A stretch of DNA of 32,251 bases from Actinomadura sp. BRA 177 (GTDB lineage: Bacteria; Actinomycetota; Actinomycetes; Streptosporangiales; Streptosporangiaceae). Of the stretch, positions 1 through 7,025 are shown piece after piece. The notes below the pieces were generated by a model. It did no database searches and had not been told where the DNA came from. It saw nothing but the letters and a program-made list of their open reading frames with translations. The number at the start of each line of letters is the position of its first letter. Position 1 is the first letter of the stretch. Position numbers and translations under genes: made by a program. The DNA lies in the NCBI RefSeq assembly GCF_013372625.1, contig NZ_JABXFD010000315.1, forward strand, positions 1 through 32,251. The letters run 5' to 3'.

Positions 1-47
1 CGTCGATCTCGCGTACACGTACTCGTTCTGCCACCCGGACAGGGTGA

Positions 48-617
48 CGGCCACACGGCGCCGGGCACAGCCTCAAGACGGCGTGTCACATCACAACAGG
101 GCGAACGTTGCCTGCTACGGCACTAGCCCGCCACCCCACTCGACTCACGGCACTGATCGCAGGCGGCGCACATGCCGGCCCGGTGACCGCCGATCCCGAC
201 GAGGTGGCGCGGGAAGCCGAGTTGTTCCGCACGCAGGGCACTGCGCCGTTCATCACCCGCCTGGAACAACAGGGACAGCTGCCGCCATGGCTCCGCGCCA
301 CCATGCAGGCCGCCGACCCGTACGCGCTGGCCGCGTTGAGCACCGCACTCGCCACACGCGAGGGCGTCGCGGACACGCTGGGACGGACCACCGTGCCCGT
401 GCTCCTGCTGGCCGGTGACCGAGACCCGCGGCTGCCGTCGATCCGGCACACCGCTGCCGAGACTCCTGTTGCCGAGTTGGTCGAGTTGCCGGACTGCAGC
501 CGCTTGGACGCCTTCGTGCGAACAGATCGCACGTTGCCCGTCATCCGGCCGTTCCTGGCCGGACGCCCCCCACGAGACACCCGCGCTGAGGACGCCGCCG
601 AAGGTACTCGACAGTAG
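48..617 (+). pseudogene. Alpha/beta hydrolase remnant (C-terminal half)
   Basis: The frame is open from a stop at 45-47 to TAG at 615-617. From about base 108 the translation matches the second half of an alpha/beta hydrolase: a helix ending ALARHPTRL, strand TALIAGGA, a lid region, then VPVLLLAGDRD, the usual acid-bearing strand. No clear Gly-x-Ser-x-Gly nucleophile elbow is present upstream; the equivalent stretch reads HITTGRTL. Where the catalytic His normally sits (PDCSHLDAF-like) the sequence reads PDCSRLDAF, a CGC codon one transition away from CAC. With neither nucleophile nor His visible and no start with a ribosome binding site, this is best read as a decayed gene. A non-catalytic protein started at TTG 108 is possible but less likely. 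Confidence 0.55.
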
Positions 618-657
618 AGCACCGCGCGGGTGCGGGGCCGTCGTCAGTCGGGCAGCG

Positions 658-926
658 TCAGAACCCGGCCTGCCTCGCGTCCAACTCGTCCCGCATGTCC
701 TCGACCTGGAGGGCTCGGCCGGGTAGCGGGAAATGCGGCGGCAATGGCAGGCTCCAGCCGTAGCGGCCGATCCGTCCGGCCACGTGGCCGCCCACGGCGC
801 CGAGACCTCCGCGTTGCCCGCCCGCAGGAACCTCAGCGGCGGCTCCCATGTGCCGCAGTCGTGGATCATGGGCATTGGCGGCGCCAGGAGGGCCAGCTGA
901 TCGCGGTGTTCGCCGGGAGGCCGCAC
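658..926 (-). pseudogene. Frameshifted fragment of an unrecognised protein
   Basis: On the minus strand one frame reads LALLAPPMPMIHDCGTWEPP and continues to WAATWPD near base 775. A second frame continues smoothly as RIGRYGWSLPLPPHFPLP to a TGA at 658-660. Adding one C near base 771 would join the two into one protein-like sequence, so a single-base deletion is the likely lesion. I do not recognise the family. No good start codon with a ribosome binding site is visible. It lies among other gene remnants. Confidence 0.35.
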
Positions 927-1115
927 AACGGCGGCGCCGTGACGGCCGGCCAGGCGGAACGCCTGGTCACAGCGCTGCGAGCGCTGTTCGTCGGCCTCAA
1001 CCAGGGTGTCGTTCTCGATCTCGCCCCCGGCGCGGACGAGCAGTTCTTCGTCGATGCCGCCCGGTCGCTCGTCTCTGGCACGTCCCTTGTCGGACAGGAT
1101 GCGGACACTTCGTAA
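885..1115 (+). pseudogene. Possible TetR C-terminal remnant
   Basis: This frame ends at TAA 1113-1115 and encodes an amphipathic helical stretch, ERLVTALRALFVGLNQGVVL followed by ADEQFFVDAARSLVSG. This resembles the ligand-binding C-terminus of TetR-family regulators. No helix-turn-helix domain precedes it and there is no credible start. The match is by general character only, so it may be a chance open frame. No other gene is evident in 927-1115. Confidence 0.2.
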
Positions 1116-1349
1116 CGGACGTATGCGCGGTTCGTCGCTGACATCCGGTGCATCCCTTGTCGATCACGGAAAACGCTGGTGATGATCGGTACGTTCGCCG
1201 ATCCGCAGGCGGACGGGGCAATGGCCGTCTTCACCAGCCGGGAGGCGGCGGAGGACTTCGTCAATAGCGACCCGTTCGTCCTGAATGGCGTCGTGTCGGC
1301 CTGGACGATCAAGGAGTGGAACGAGGCCCTGACCGGCGACGGAGGCTAG
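1116..1349 (+). pseudogene. YciI-like (YCII-related) remnant
   Basis: From base 1179 the frame encodes VMIGTFADPQADGAMAVFTS and then DPFVLNGVVSAWTIKEWN, the typical second half of YCII-related small dimeric proteins (about 90-100 residues). Upstream in the same frame, TYARFVADI resembles the first strand of the family. The intervening 30 or so residues, which normally carry the long helix and catalytic-site His/Asp, are replaced by about 12 unrelated residues. The simplest reading is an internal deletion. An ATG at 1182 could start a 55-residue peptide, but no ribosome binding site is obvious. Its TAG stop shares the CTAG tetranucleotide with the stop of the convergent gene. Confidence 0.5.
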
Positions 1350-1582
1350 GACTCCGGCGTGGACGGTTCAGCGGGGGCGCGGCGAGGGCGCATGATGCGC
1401 CTTGCGCTTGAATAGATCAGCGCAATTCCGATCGGGACGCCGGCAACAACGCCGCGCGCCTCCGGCCAGTCGCCGTTTCTGGCGAGGTAGGTGGTGCCTA
1501 TCAGGGTCGCGACAACGACGAGCACACCGAATAGCAGAGAATAGCGCGCGCGGTTCCGTTGCGCTGGGGAGCGTTCCGGCAT
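1346..1582 (-). CDS. Small two-helix membrane protein
   Basis: A 78-residue protein with a short basic N-terminus (PAQRNRAR), a hydrophobic helix at about residues 15-35 (SLLFGVLVVVATLIGTTYLA), a short polar loop, a second hydrophobic segment at about 47-62 and a basic tail (RRIMRPRRAP). Three ATG codons stand in tandem at 1588, 1585 and 1582. GAGAGGAG immediately precedes the first, so ATG 1582 (6-base spacing) is the best start. No family or function is recognised. It has no same-strand neighbour close by and converges on the YciI-like remnant. Confidence 0.6.
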   Translation of the reverse strand: MPERSPAQRNRARYSLLFGVLVVVATLIGTTYLARNGDWPEARGVVAGVPIGIALIYSSARRIMRPRRAPAEPSTPES

Positions 1583-1764
1583 CATCATCTCCTCTCGCAC
1601 AGTACGACGTGAATCAGCGCCTAAAGGTTCGTTGCGGCTGTGCCGCTTGTTGCGTCTGATGCCGGTGAGTGCTGTGACCAGGCTCGTCGCCCGGGGTGGC
1701 CAACTCGGGGCCGGCGCCCCTACCTTGGACGGCCATGGTGATCTCCAGGGCAGGGAAAGGCGGT

Positions 1765-2553
1765 ATGGCGGAATCTTCGGTCGCACAGCCCCGGGCGGCG
1801 GACAGCGGGCGGCGCACACTGCGGCGGGTGCTCCTGCTCGGTGGCGGATTCGCGGTGTCCTACGGGCTCGTCCTCACGGTCATCAGCGACACCTTCTTCT
1901 GGTTCGCGATCCCGGGAATGCTCGGGCTCCTCACCGTTGTGCTCCTGGCATTGCACCTGTTCCTGTACAGGCCGTTCAGCGGTGCCGCGCCATTCGCCAC
2001 GGACGGCACCGACCGGCGGGGACCGGTGAAGTACCACTACAAGGTCCTCGGACGGCGCTACCTGCTCATCGTAGTGTTCGCTGTAGCGATGGTCGTCCTG
2101 CCGCTGGTGCTGGGCGTCCGCTATCTCAACCCGTTCATCGCCGTGGGCCTGCTGGCGCTTTCGCTGGGGACGAGGTTCTGGCTCCCCCAGCTCGGCTGGG
2201 CCTGGAAAAGCGCCCGCGTGCTGAAGGTGTACGACTTCGAGTTCCGGTCACCAGTGCAGAAGTCGAACCTGGAGGCCAAGGGGCGGCGTTCCCTGACGTT
2301 GGGAAACGGCGGCTCTCCGAGGATGTCGGCACGTGAGCCGCTTTTCTCCGACCGGTGGCCCGAGGGGATCGCCCACGGGGTGTGGTTCGCGGGCGACGAC
2401 GTGTTCGGCGGTGTCCTACTCGTCCCGGACACGGGTGAACTGATGTTCATGCAGCCGGAGAACTGGGCCGTCCATGAAGAGGCGCGCCAGCAGGCCGGGA
2501 CGGAGCGCCGGGAGAAGGCCGAGCGGGCTGGTCTGGCTCGCAGGTCGGTCTAG
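1765..2553 (+). CDS. Four-helix membrane protein of unknown function
   Basis: A 262-residue protein. Four hydrophobic helices form two pairs: about residues 20-38 and 45-68, then about 95-113 and 120-138, separated by a basic/polar loop (GPVKYHYKVLGRR). The C-terminal 120 residues are soluble and end in a charged helix (HEEARQQAGTERREKAERAG). ATG 1765 is preferred because GGGAAAGG lies just upstream; in-frame starts at 1696 and 1735 lack a good site. No catalytic motif is visible and I do not recognise the family. Its TAG stop shares the tetranucleotide CTAG (2550-2553) with the stop of the convergent P450 gene. Confidence 0.7.
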   Translation: MAESSVAQPRAADSGRRTLRRVLLLGGGFAVSYGLVLTVISDTFFWFAIPGMLGLLTVVLLALHLFLYRPFSGAAPFATDGTDRRGPVKYHYKVLGRRYLLIVVFAVAMVVLPLVLGVRYLNPFIAVGLLALSLGTRFWLPQLGWAWKSARVLKVYDFEFRSPVQKSNLEAKGRRSLTLGNGGSPRMSAREPLFSDRWPEGIAHGVWFAGDDVFGGVLLVPDTGELMFMQPENWAVHEEARQQAGTERREKAERAGLARRSV

Positions 2554-3779
2554 CGTTCCGCCACCTGGGTGATGACGAAGCGGCTGCGGGGAATCGCCGG
2601 GGCGCGCCAGGGATGGATGCTCAGGTCCTGGGCCGGAACCGAATAGGACATCCAGCGGGTGAGGGCCGTCACCGCGACCTTCATCACGTCCTTGGTGATC
2701 CATTCCCCAGCGCAGCGGTGGCCCTCGTAATGGTCGCCTCCGCCCTGCGGTATCAGGTTGTAGGCGTCCGGTTCACGGCCGATGAAACGCTCGGGTCTGA
2801 ACTGCTCCGGCCGCTCCCATAGACGCGGGTCATGGTTCGTGCCATGCAGGTCGAGAAGGACGCGACGCCCCTTCGGGAAACGGTGCCCACGCCAGTCGAA
2901 ATCGCGCACCGCCCGCGCCGCCACCAGCGGGAAGAAGGGATAGAAGCGCCGCACTTCCTGGACGAAGGCTTCAAGCAACTCCGGGTCGTCGTCCATTGCG
3001 AGTCTGTGCCGCCATTCCGGGTTGCCGTGCAGGGCCATGGCCGCGAACACCACGAATCGCGCCACCGCCACCGTGGGCCGCAGGACGTTCAGCAGCTCGA
3101 CCCCGGCCACGTCCGGCGGCAGAAGGTTCCCGTCGGTGTCGCGGTAGGAGGCGATCTCGCCTAGAGCCGTACCGCGCTCGACCCGTTCCCTGGCACGGGT
3201 CACATGTGCGGCGGCCCAGCGGTCGGCGAGCTTGCGGGCGGCGCGTCCGCGCAGGTAGCGGGGGCCGACCGCCGCCGGGGCCTCGATCAGCGCGTCCAGC
3301 ATCCGGGTGATCTGCGGGACCTGCCGTGCGGCGAGCGGCACCCCCGTCCACGCGCACACCGCCCGGCACAGCACCTCGCCGACCTCGTCGAACAGGACCA
3401 CCTGACGTTCGTCCCGCCACTCCCCGATGCGCTCCCGCCAGGTCCGCGCGACGAGATCGCGCAGTCCGTCCCGCGCCTCAGGCGTCATCAGCGACATGAA
3501 CATCCGCTTGCGCGCCGCGTGCCGCCGTCCGTCCAGCCCCTGCACGCCGCCCTCGCCGAACAGGGTGAGACGCAACCGCCGGGGTGCGGCGCCGTCCCGG
3601 ACGAAACGGTCCGGGTCGTAGAACACGCGGGCCGCGTCCGCGCCGGTCATGCACGTGGTCTTCCGGAAGAGCAGCCGCGTGTCATAGACGTCGGTGTCCA
3701 GGCGGCGGGCCTGCGCCGACAGCAGCCCGTAGGGCCGTGCCAGCAGCGGCAACGTGTCGTCCGGGACGGTCGTGTGCAT
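2550..3779 (-). CDS. CYP152-family P450 (H2O2-dependent fatty-acid peroxygenase)
   Basis: A 409-residue P450. The I-helix carries LNVLRPTVAV with Arg234-Pro235 in place of the usual acid-alcohol pair, the hallmark of CYP152 peroxygenases. In those enzymes the Arg holds the fatty-acid carboxylate, which acts as general acid-base. The ExxR motif is EVRR (275-278). The heme loop is the CYP152 type, IPQGGGDHYEGHRCAGEW, with Cys356 as thiolate ligand. In the distal pocket the sequence is GVQGLDG; Gln80 aligns by eye with the residue that is Gln in hydroxylating P450-BSbeta and His in decarboxylating OleT, so hydroxylation is more likely than alkene formation (inference). The ATG at 3779 follows GAGGAG. 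It sits 36 bases downstream of the oxidoreductase gene, probably in one operon. Confidence 0.93.
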   Translation of the reverse strand: MHTTVPDDTLPLLARPYGLLSAQARRLDTDVYDTRLLFRKTTCMTGADAARVFYDPDRFVRDGAAPRRLRLTLFGEGGVQGLDGRRHAARKRMFMSLMTPEARDGLRDLVARTWRERIGEWRDERQVVLFDEVGEVLCRAVCAWTGVPLAARQVPQITRMLDALIEAPAAVGPRYLRGRAARKLADRWAAAHVTRARERVERGTALGEIASYRDTDGNLLPPDVAGVELLNVLRPTVAVARFVVFAAMALHGNPEWRHRLAMDDDPELLEAFVQEVRRFYPFFPLVAARAVRDFDWRGHRFPKGRRVLLDLHGTNHDPRLWERPEQFRPERFIGREPDAYNLIPQGGGDHYEGHRCAGEWITKDVMKVAVTALTRWMSYSVPAQDLSIHPWRAPAIPRSRFVITQVAER

Positions 3780-3815
3780 GGTGCTCCTCGCGGCCGGCGT
3801 TGATGAAACCGCAGT

Positions 3816-4736
3816 TCAAGGGGTGATGACGAGCTTGCCGCGCGTGTGCCCGCCGCGGCTGGCGTCGAACGCGGCGCCCGTCTCCTCCAGCGGGAACGCG
3901 CCGGCCATCTCGACCTTGAGTGCGCCGCGGTCGGCGAGACGCGCCAGGTCGGCGAGCTTGCCACCGCTCGGACGGACCCAGATCCAATGGCCGCCGTGCT
4001 CGTCCACCGTGTTGTCGGCGACGGACACGTGCCGGCCGCCACCGGCCAGCACGGCCAGCGTCGTCTCCAGCTGCCCGCCCACGAAGTCGGCGACGGCGGT
4101 CACCCCGCCGGGCGCCAGATCCCGGACGCGCTCGGCCAGCCCGTCCCCGTAGGCCACCGGCTCGGCGCCGAGTTCCCGCAGGTAGTCGTGGTTCTTCTCG
4201 GACGCCGTGCCGATGACCCGCACACCACGATCACGTCCGATCTGCACCGCGAAGCTCCCCACCCCGCCGGACGCCGCGTGGACGAGCAGGACGTCGTCCT
4301 TGCCGACCTCCAGCCGGTCGAGGGCACGCTGCGCGGTCATCCCGGCCAGCGGCAGCCCGCCCGCCTCGTTCCAGCCGAGCGCGGCGGGCTTGTGCGCCAC
4401 ATCGTCCGCCGATACCGCGACATACTGCGCGAACGTCCCGTGGCCGACGACGTCCTTGCGGGCGTAGGACATGACCTCGTCGCCGACGGCGAACTCGGGC
4501 GTGTCGGGGCCGAGCGCGCGGACGACCCCGGCGACGTCCCAGCCCGGGATGACGGGGAAGATCGCGTCAATCATCCCGTCGAGGCCACCGGCCATGACCT
4601 TCCAGTCCACGGGGTTGACCCCGGCGGCGCGCACCTCGATCAGCACCTGGCCGGGGCCGACCTTCGGGTCCGGGACGTCCCCGACCGTCAGCCGCGAGTT
4701 GTCGGACGCATACGAGTCATAGGTGACGGCACGCAT
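3816..4736 (-). CDS. Zinc-independent NADP-dependent oxidoreductase (quinone oxidoreductase-like MDR)
   Basis: A 306-residue medium-chain dehydrogenase/reductase. The N-terminal GroES-like half contains VLIEVRAAGVNPVDWK (about 31-46) and lacks zinc-ligand cysteines. The Rossmann half begins at VLLVHAASGGVGSFAVQIG, with the NADPH-binding GGVG at 157-160. Family members reduce quinones or alpha,beta-unsaturated carbonyls. Start ATG 4736 (MRAVTYDSY) has GGGTGGAGG just upstream. The gene is first in a probable operon with the CYP152 P450. It is transcribed divergently from the VOC-ArsR cluster, so the two ArsR-like sites at 4783-4823 may control it as well. Its substrate cannot be told from sequence. 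Confidence 0.9.
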   Translation of the reverse strand: MRAVTYDSYASDNSRLTVGDVPDPKVGPGQVLIEVRAAGVNPVDWKVMAGGLDGMIDAIFPVIPGWDVAGVVRALGPDTPEFAVGDEVMSYARKDVVGHGTFAQYVAVSADDVAHKPAALGWNEAGGLPLAGMTAQRALDRLEVGKDDVLLVHAASGGVGSFAVQIGRDRGVRVIGTASEKNHDYLRELGAEPVAYGDGLAERVRDLAPGGVTAVADFVGGQLETTLAVLAGGGRHVSVADNTVDEHGGHWIWVRPSGGKLADLARLADRGALKVEMAGAFPLEETGAAFDASRGGHTRGKLVITP

Positions 4737-4782
4737 GCCTCCACCCTGCCTCCCCACCCGCCCCCTAAACGCGACACAACAC

Positions 4783-4823
4783 GTAGGGAACTTCTTACGC
4801 TTGACACGTAGGGAAACGCCTAC
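4783..4823. promoter_or_regulatory. Two ArsR-like operator dyads
   Basis: Two copies of GTAGG-N6-CYTAC lie in the divergent intergenic region. Copy 1 is at 4783-4798 (GTAGG, GAACTT, CTTAC). Copy 2 is at 4808-4823 (GTAGG, GAAACG, CCTAC, perfect arms). Their starts are exactly 25 bases apart and both lie within an 11-base direct repeat CACGTAGGGAA (4780-4790 and 4805-4815). Copy 2 fills the spacer of the promoter of the VOC-ArsR operon. ArsR itself, encoded just downstream, is the natural candidate ligand. Confidence 0.6.
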
Positions 4824-4830
4824 CTATTGT
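4801..4830 (+). promoter_or_regulatory. Sigma-70-type promoter of VOC-ArsR operon
   Basis: A consensus -35 TTGACA (4801-4806) is followed, after 18 bases, by TATTGT (4825-4830). The VOC start codon is at 4837, exactly 6 bases after the -10, so the transcript is predicted to begin at or next to the ATG. The spacer is occupied by the second GTAGG-N6-CCTAC dyad, which would let a bound repressor block RNA polymerase. Confidence 0.6.
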
Positions 4831-4836
4831 CGGGGC

Positions 4837-5190
4837 ATGCACATCACGCACGTACGGCTGCTGACCGTCCCCGTCTCCGACCTCGACGCCGCCAAGACCT
4901 TCTACGCCGGCACACTCGGGTTCGACGTCGTCATGGACCGCTCGACAGGCCCGATCCGCTGGCTGCAACTGGCCCCGGAGGGCGCGCAGACGAACATCGT
5001 CCTCGCGGACCACGTTCCCGCGCCGGGCAGCCTGCACGGGCTGATGCTGGAGACGTCCGACCTCGACGCGGACTGCGCGAAGCTGCGCGCCGCCGGCGTC
5101 GACGTCGACGGCCCGCAGGACCTCCCGTGGGGACGCCAGGCCACGCTCACCGACCCCGACGGCAACGGCATCGTCCTGGCCGCACGGTGA
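4837..5190 (+). CDS. VOC (glyoxalase/bleomycin-resistance-like) protein
   Basis: A 117-residue single-module vicinal-oxygen-chelate protein. The opening HVRLLTVPVSDLDAAKTFYA and closing TDPDGNGI are family signatures. The position where many members have a metal-binding Glu (DPDGNxxEL) reads GNGIVL, so metal-dependent catalysis is uncertain. A binding or resistance role is equally possible. ATG 4837 lacks a strong Shine-Dalgarno and follows the -10 element closely, suggesting a leaderless start. The stop overlaps the GTG of the following ArsR gene (GTGA), so the two are translationally coupled. Confidence 0.85.
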   Translation: MHITHVRLLTVPVSDLDAAKTFYAGTLGFDVVMDRSTGPIRWLQLAPEGAQTNIVLADHVPAPGSLHGLMLETSDLDADCAKLRAAGVDVDGPQDLPWGRQATLTDPDGNGIVLAAR

Positions 5191-5498
5191 CCGTGGACGT
5201 CTTCGCCGCGCTGGCCAGCCCCGTCCGCCGGGAGATCACCTCCCTCCTCCTGGACGGCCCGCGCCCGGTGAACGACCTCGCCGCGCACTTCACGATGAGC
5301 CGCCCGAGCGTGTCGGAACACCTCAAGGTGCTGCGGGACGCGGGCCTCGTCACCGAGCAGCGCCACGGCCGGCAGCGCATCTACCGCCTGGAGCCCGCCC
5401 CCCTGCGCGACCTGTCGGAGTGGCTGCACCCCTACGAGCGCTTCTGGCGCGAAAAGCTCTCCAACCTGCGCACCCTCCTGGACGAGGAGGACCTATGA
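5187..5498 (+). CDS. ArsR-family transcriptional regulator
   Basis: A 103-residue winged-helix regulator: VFAALASPVRREITSLLLDG, then DLAAHFTMSRPSVSEHLKVL (recognition helix, about 30-50), then the wing GLVTEQRHGRQRIYRLEPAP. There is no CxC-type metal-binding pair, so it belongs with the non-metal ArsR group often found beside SRPBCC/AHSA1 proteins. GTG 5187 overlaps the VOC stop. It is the likely ligand of the two dyads at 4783-4823 and so probably autoregulates. Its TGA overlaps the ATG of an ABC-ATPase remnant (ATGA). Confidence 0.88.
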   Translation: MTVDVFAALASPVRREITSLLLDGPRPVNDLAAHFTMSRPSVSEHLKVLRDAGLVTEQRHGRQRIYRLEPAPLRDLSEWLHPYERFWREKLSNLRTLLDEEDL

Positions 5499-5688
5499 CG
5501 CCCCACCGTCGAGACCGCCGGTCTGGTCAAGCGGTTCGGCAACGTCGCGGCCTTCGCCGGCCTGAACCTCGTCGCCGAACCCGACCGGGCCCTGCTCGGG
5601 CCGACCGGCGCCGGGGAGACGACGTTCGTCCGCTCCGTCGCGACGCCGGACGTAACGTGGCAGCGACAGGATCACGAAGGGGGGCGGG
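5495..5688 (+). pseudogene. ABC transporter ATPase remnant (DrrA-like), dead
   Basis: An ATG at 5495 overlaps the ArsR stop. After about 12 bases the frame shifts by one. From 5508 the next frame reads VETAGLVKRFGNVAAFAGLN and then ALLGPTGAGETTFVRSVAT, clearly the N-terminus of a DrrA-type ABC ATPase. The Walker A motif reads GPTGAGETT, with Glu in place of the essential Lys. Similarity ends about 45 residues in, and the rest of the gene (about 250 residues) is missing. So three lesions are visible: a one-base frameshift, loss of the Walker Lys and a large deletion. It fills the gap between ArsR and SRPBCC. Confidence 0.75.
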
Positions 5689-6123
5689 GTGAGCGGCGAA
5701 CGCGCGTCGATCGAGGTGGACGAGTTCCTGCCGCACCCGCCGGCCAAGGTGTGGCGGGCGCTCACCGACCCGGATCTCTTGGCCCGCTGGCTGATGCCGA
5801 ACGACTTCAAGCCCGCCGTCGGGCACCGCTTCACCTTCGCCGCCCAGCCGATCCCGAACATCGGCTTCGACGGGACGATCGAGTGCCAGGTCCTCACCCT
5901 CGACGAGGGGCGACTGCTGCGCATCAGCTGGGCCGGCGGCGGCCTCGACACGACGGTGACCTGGCGCCTCGTCCCCGAAGGGCACGGCACCCGGCTGTTC
6001 ATCGAGCACGCGGGCTTCGACATGGACGACCCCGTCAACGCCTTCGCCTTCCGCGGCATGGGCAGCGGCTGGCGCACCCGCATCTTCCCCGCCCTCCAAA
6101 CCGCCCTAACCAAACAAACCTGA
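5689..6123 (+). CDS. SRPBCC / AHSA1-domain protein
   Basis: A 144-residue START-like helix-grip protein: FLPHPPAKVWRALTDPDLLA at about 14-33, TWRLVPEGHGTRLFIEH in the central sheet, and a C-terminal helix after MGSGW. AHSA1-type proteins of this kind are frequently encoded next to ArsR regulators and bind hydrophobic small ligands; the ligand here is unknown. GTG 5689 is preceded by GAAGGGGGGCGGG. It was probably the last gene of the VOC-ArsR operon before the ABC remnant decayed between them. Confidence 0.85.
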   Translation: MSGERASIEVDEFLPHPPAKVWRALTDPDLLARWLMPNDFKPAVGHRFTFAAQPIPNIGFDGTIECQVLTLDEGRLLRISWAGGGLDTTVTWRLVPEGHGTRLFIEHAGFDMDDPVNAFAFRGMGSGWRTRIFPALQTALTKQT

Positions 6124-6161
6124 CCCCACCCAAACCACGCGACCGCGGCCCCACACCCCCG

Positions 6162-6214
6162 CCCCACCCTGACCACGCCCCGCGTGACCCCGACTTTCGC
6201 GTCAGGGGGGTGGG
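6162..6214. terminator. Possible bidirectional terminator
   Basis: CCCTGAC (6167-6173) pairs with GTCAGGG (6201-6207). A further CCCA/TGGG pairing across a bulge extends the stem. It lies between the convergent SRPBCC and VOC genes and overlaps the VOC stop codon. There is no T-run. Confidence 0.35.
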
Positions 6215-6648
6215 TCGGTGTAGAGGCCCTGCAGCATGCCGGTGGCCTGGCCTATTTCTATGAGGTAGCCGTCTGGGTCGCGCATGTAGCAGCGCAGTTC
6301 GGCTTTGCGGTCGAGTGGTTCGGTCAGGAACTCGGCGCCGTGTGCGGTGGCCTCGGCGTGGAATGCGGCGATGTCCGCCACGCGGACGTTCATGAAGGCT
6401 GAGACCGGGTCACCGGCCTCTGGAGGCGACAGTGTGATGTCTGGTTTGTCGGGAGTTGGCCCGCCGCCGGGGTTCATGATGATCCATGTGTTGGCGACCT
6501 TCACGATGGCCGGGTTCTCCTCCAGCACGACTTCACCTCCGAAGACGTCCGCGTAGAACGTGCGTGAGCGCGCCACGTCCCGCACGGTGAGGAAATGCGT
6601 GAGGACCAGGCCGCGTTCGGGCGCCGGCAACTGATCTCGATCCACCAT
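6202..6648 (-). CDS. VOC (glyoxalase-like) protein
   Basis: A single-module VOC protein of 148 residues from ATG 6648 (153 if ATG 6663 is used). It shows LVLTHFLTVRDVARSRTFYA at the first strand-helix, a central WIIMNPGGG segment and the closing RDPDGYLIEIGQ, where the metal-ligand Glu is kept. Start 6648 is favoured because GGGGGA lies 7 bases upstream. Enzymes of this class act on small electrophiles or extradiol substrates, and others are resistance proteins; the substrate is unknown. Three 24-25-base imperfect tandem repeats lie about 150-220 bases upstream. Confidence 0.85.
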   Translation of the reverse strand: MVDRDQLPAPERGLVLTHFLTVRDVARSRTFYADVFGGEVVLEENPAIVKVANTWIIMNPGGGPTPDKPDITLSPPEAGDPVSAFMNVRVADIAAFHAEATAHGAEFLTEPLDRKAELRCYMRDPDGYLIEIGQATGMLQGLYTDPPP

Positions 6649-6797
6649 GTTCGTGTCCCCCATTCGGCGGCGAAAGGTGCGGGCTCGCCTCGCTCCCCTG
6701 GCCGGCCCCGCGGGCGATTCCGTTCACGCCACTTCTGCCCACCGCTTCACCCCCGAACCCGCCACACCGCCGCCCGGCACCCCGCACACGCCACGAC

Positions 6798-6871
6798 GCG
6801 GGACGCGCGACCGGCCGCCACGCGGGATGCATGAAACGGTCGGCTTGCGGGACGAGTGAACGGCCGGCACC
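6798..6871. repeat. Three imperfect 24-25-bp tandem repeats in a 377-bp gap
   Basis: Copies start with GCGGGA at 6798, 6822 and 6847. Copies 2 and 3 also share TGAA-ACGG/TGAACGG followed by YCGGC. A fourth, weaker trace (GCGGACAGAGGCCGC) follows. The gap between the VOC gene (starts 6648) and the ABC exporter (ends 7026) holds no credible gene, so this repeat is its only structure I could see. Confidence 0.45.
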
Positions 6872-7025
6872 AGGCGGACAGAGGCCGCTGCTCGGCGTCG
6901 CGTCCTTTGTGATTCTTCGTGAAAGGTCGGGCCGGGCGGGTAAGGGCCGCGCCTGCGTCCTCCGTTGTGAGTGGTCGGGCGCGACACTGGTCGGTGGTCG
7001 GCACGGTCTGGGGGTGGGGTCGTGT

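Noticed and set aside
84..110. TGTCACA at 84-90 as another ECF41 -35
   Set aside because: The base group 16 bases downstream is GTTG, not CGTC, and it lies in a gene remnant.
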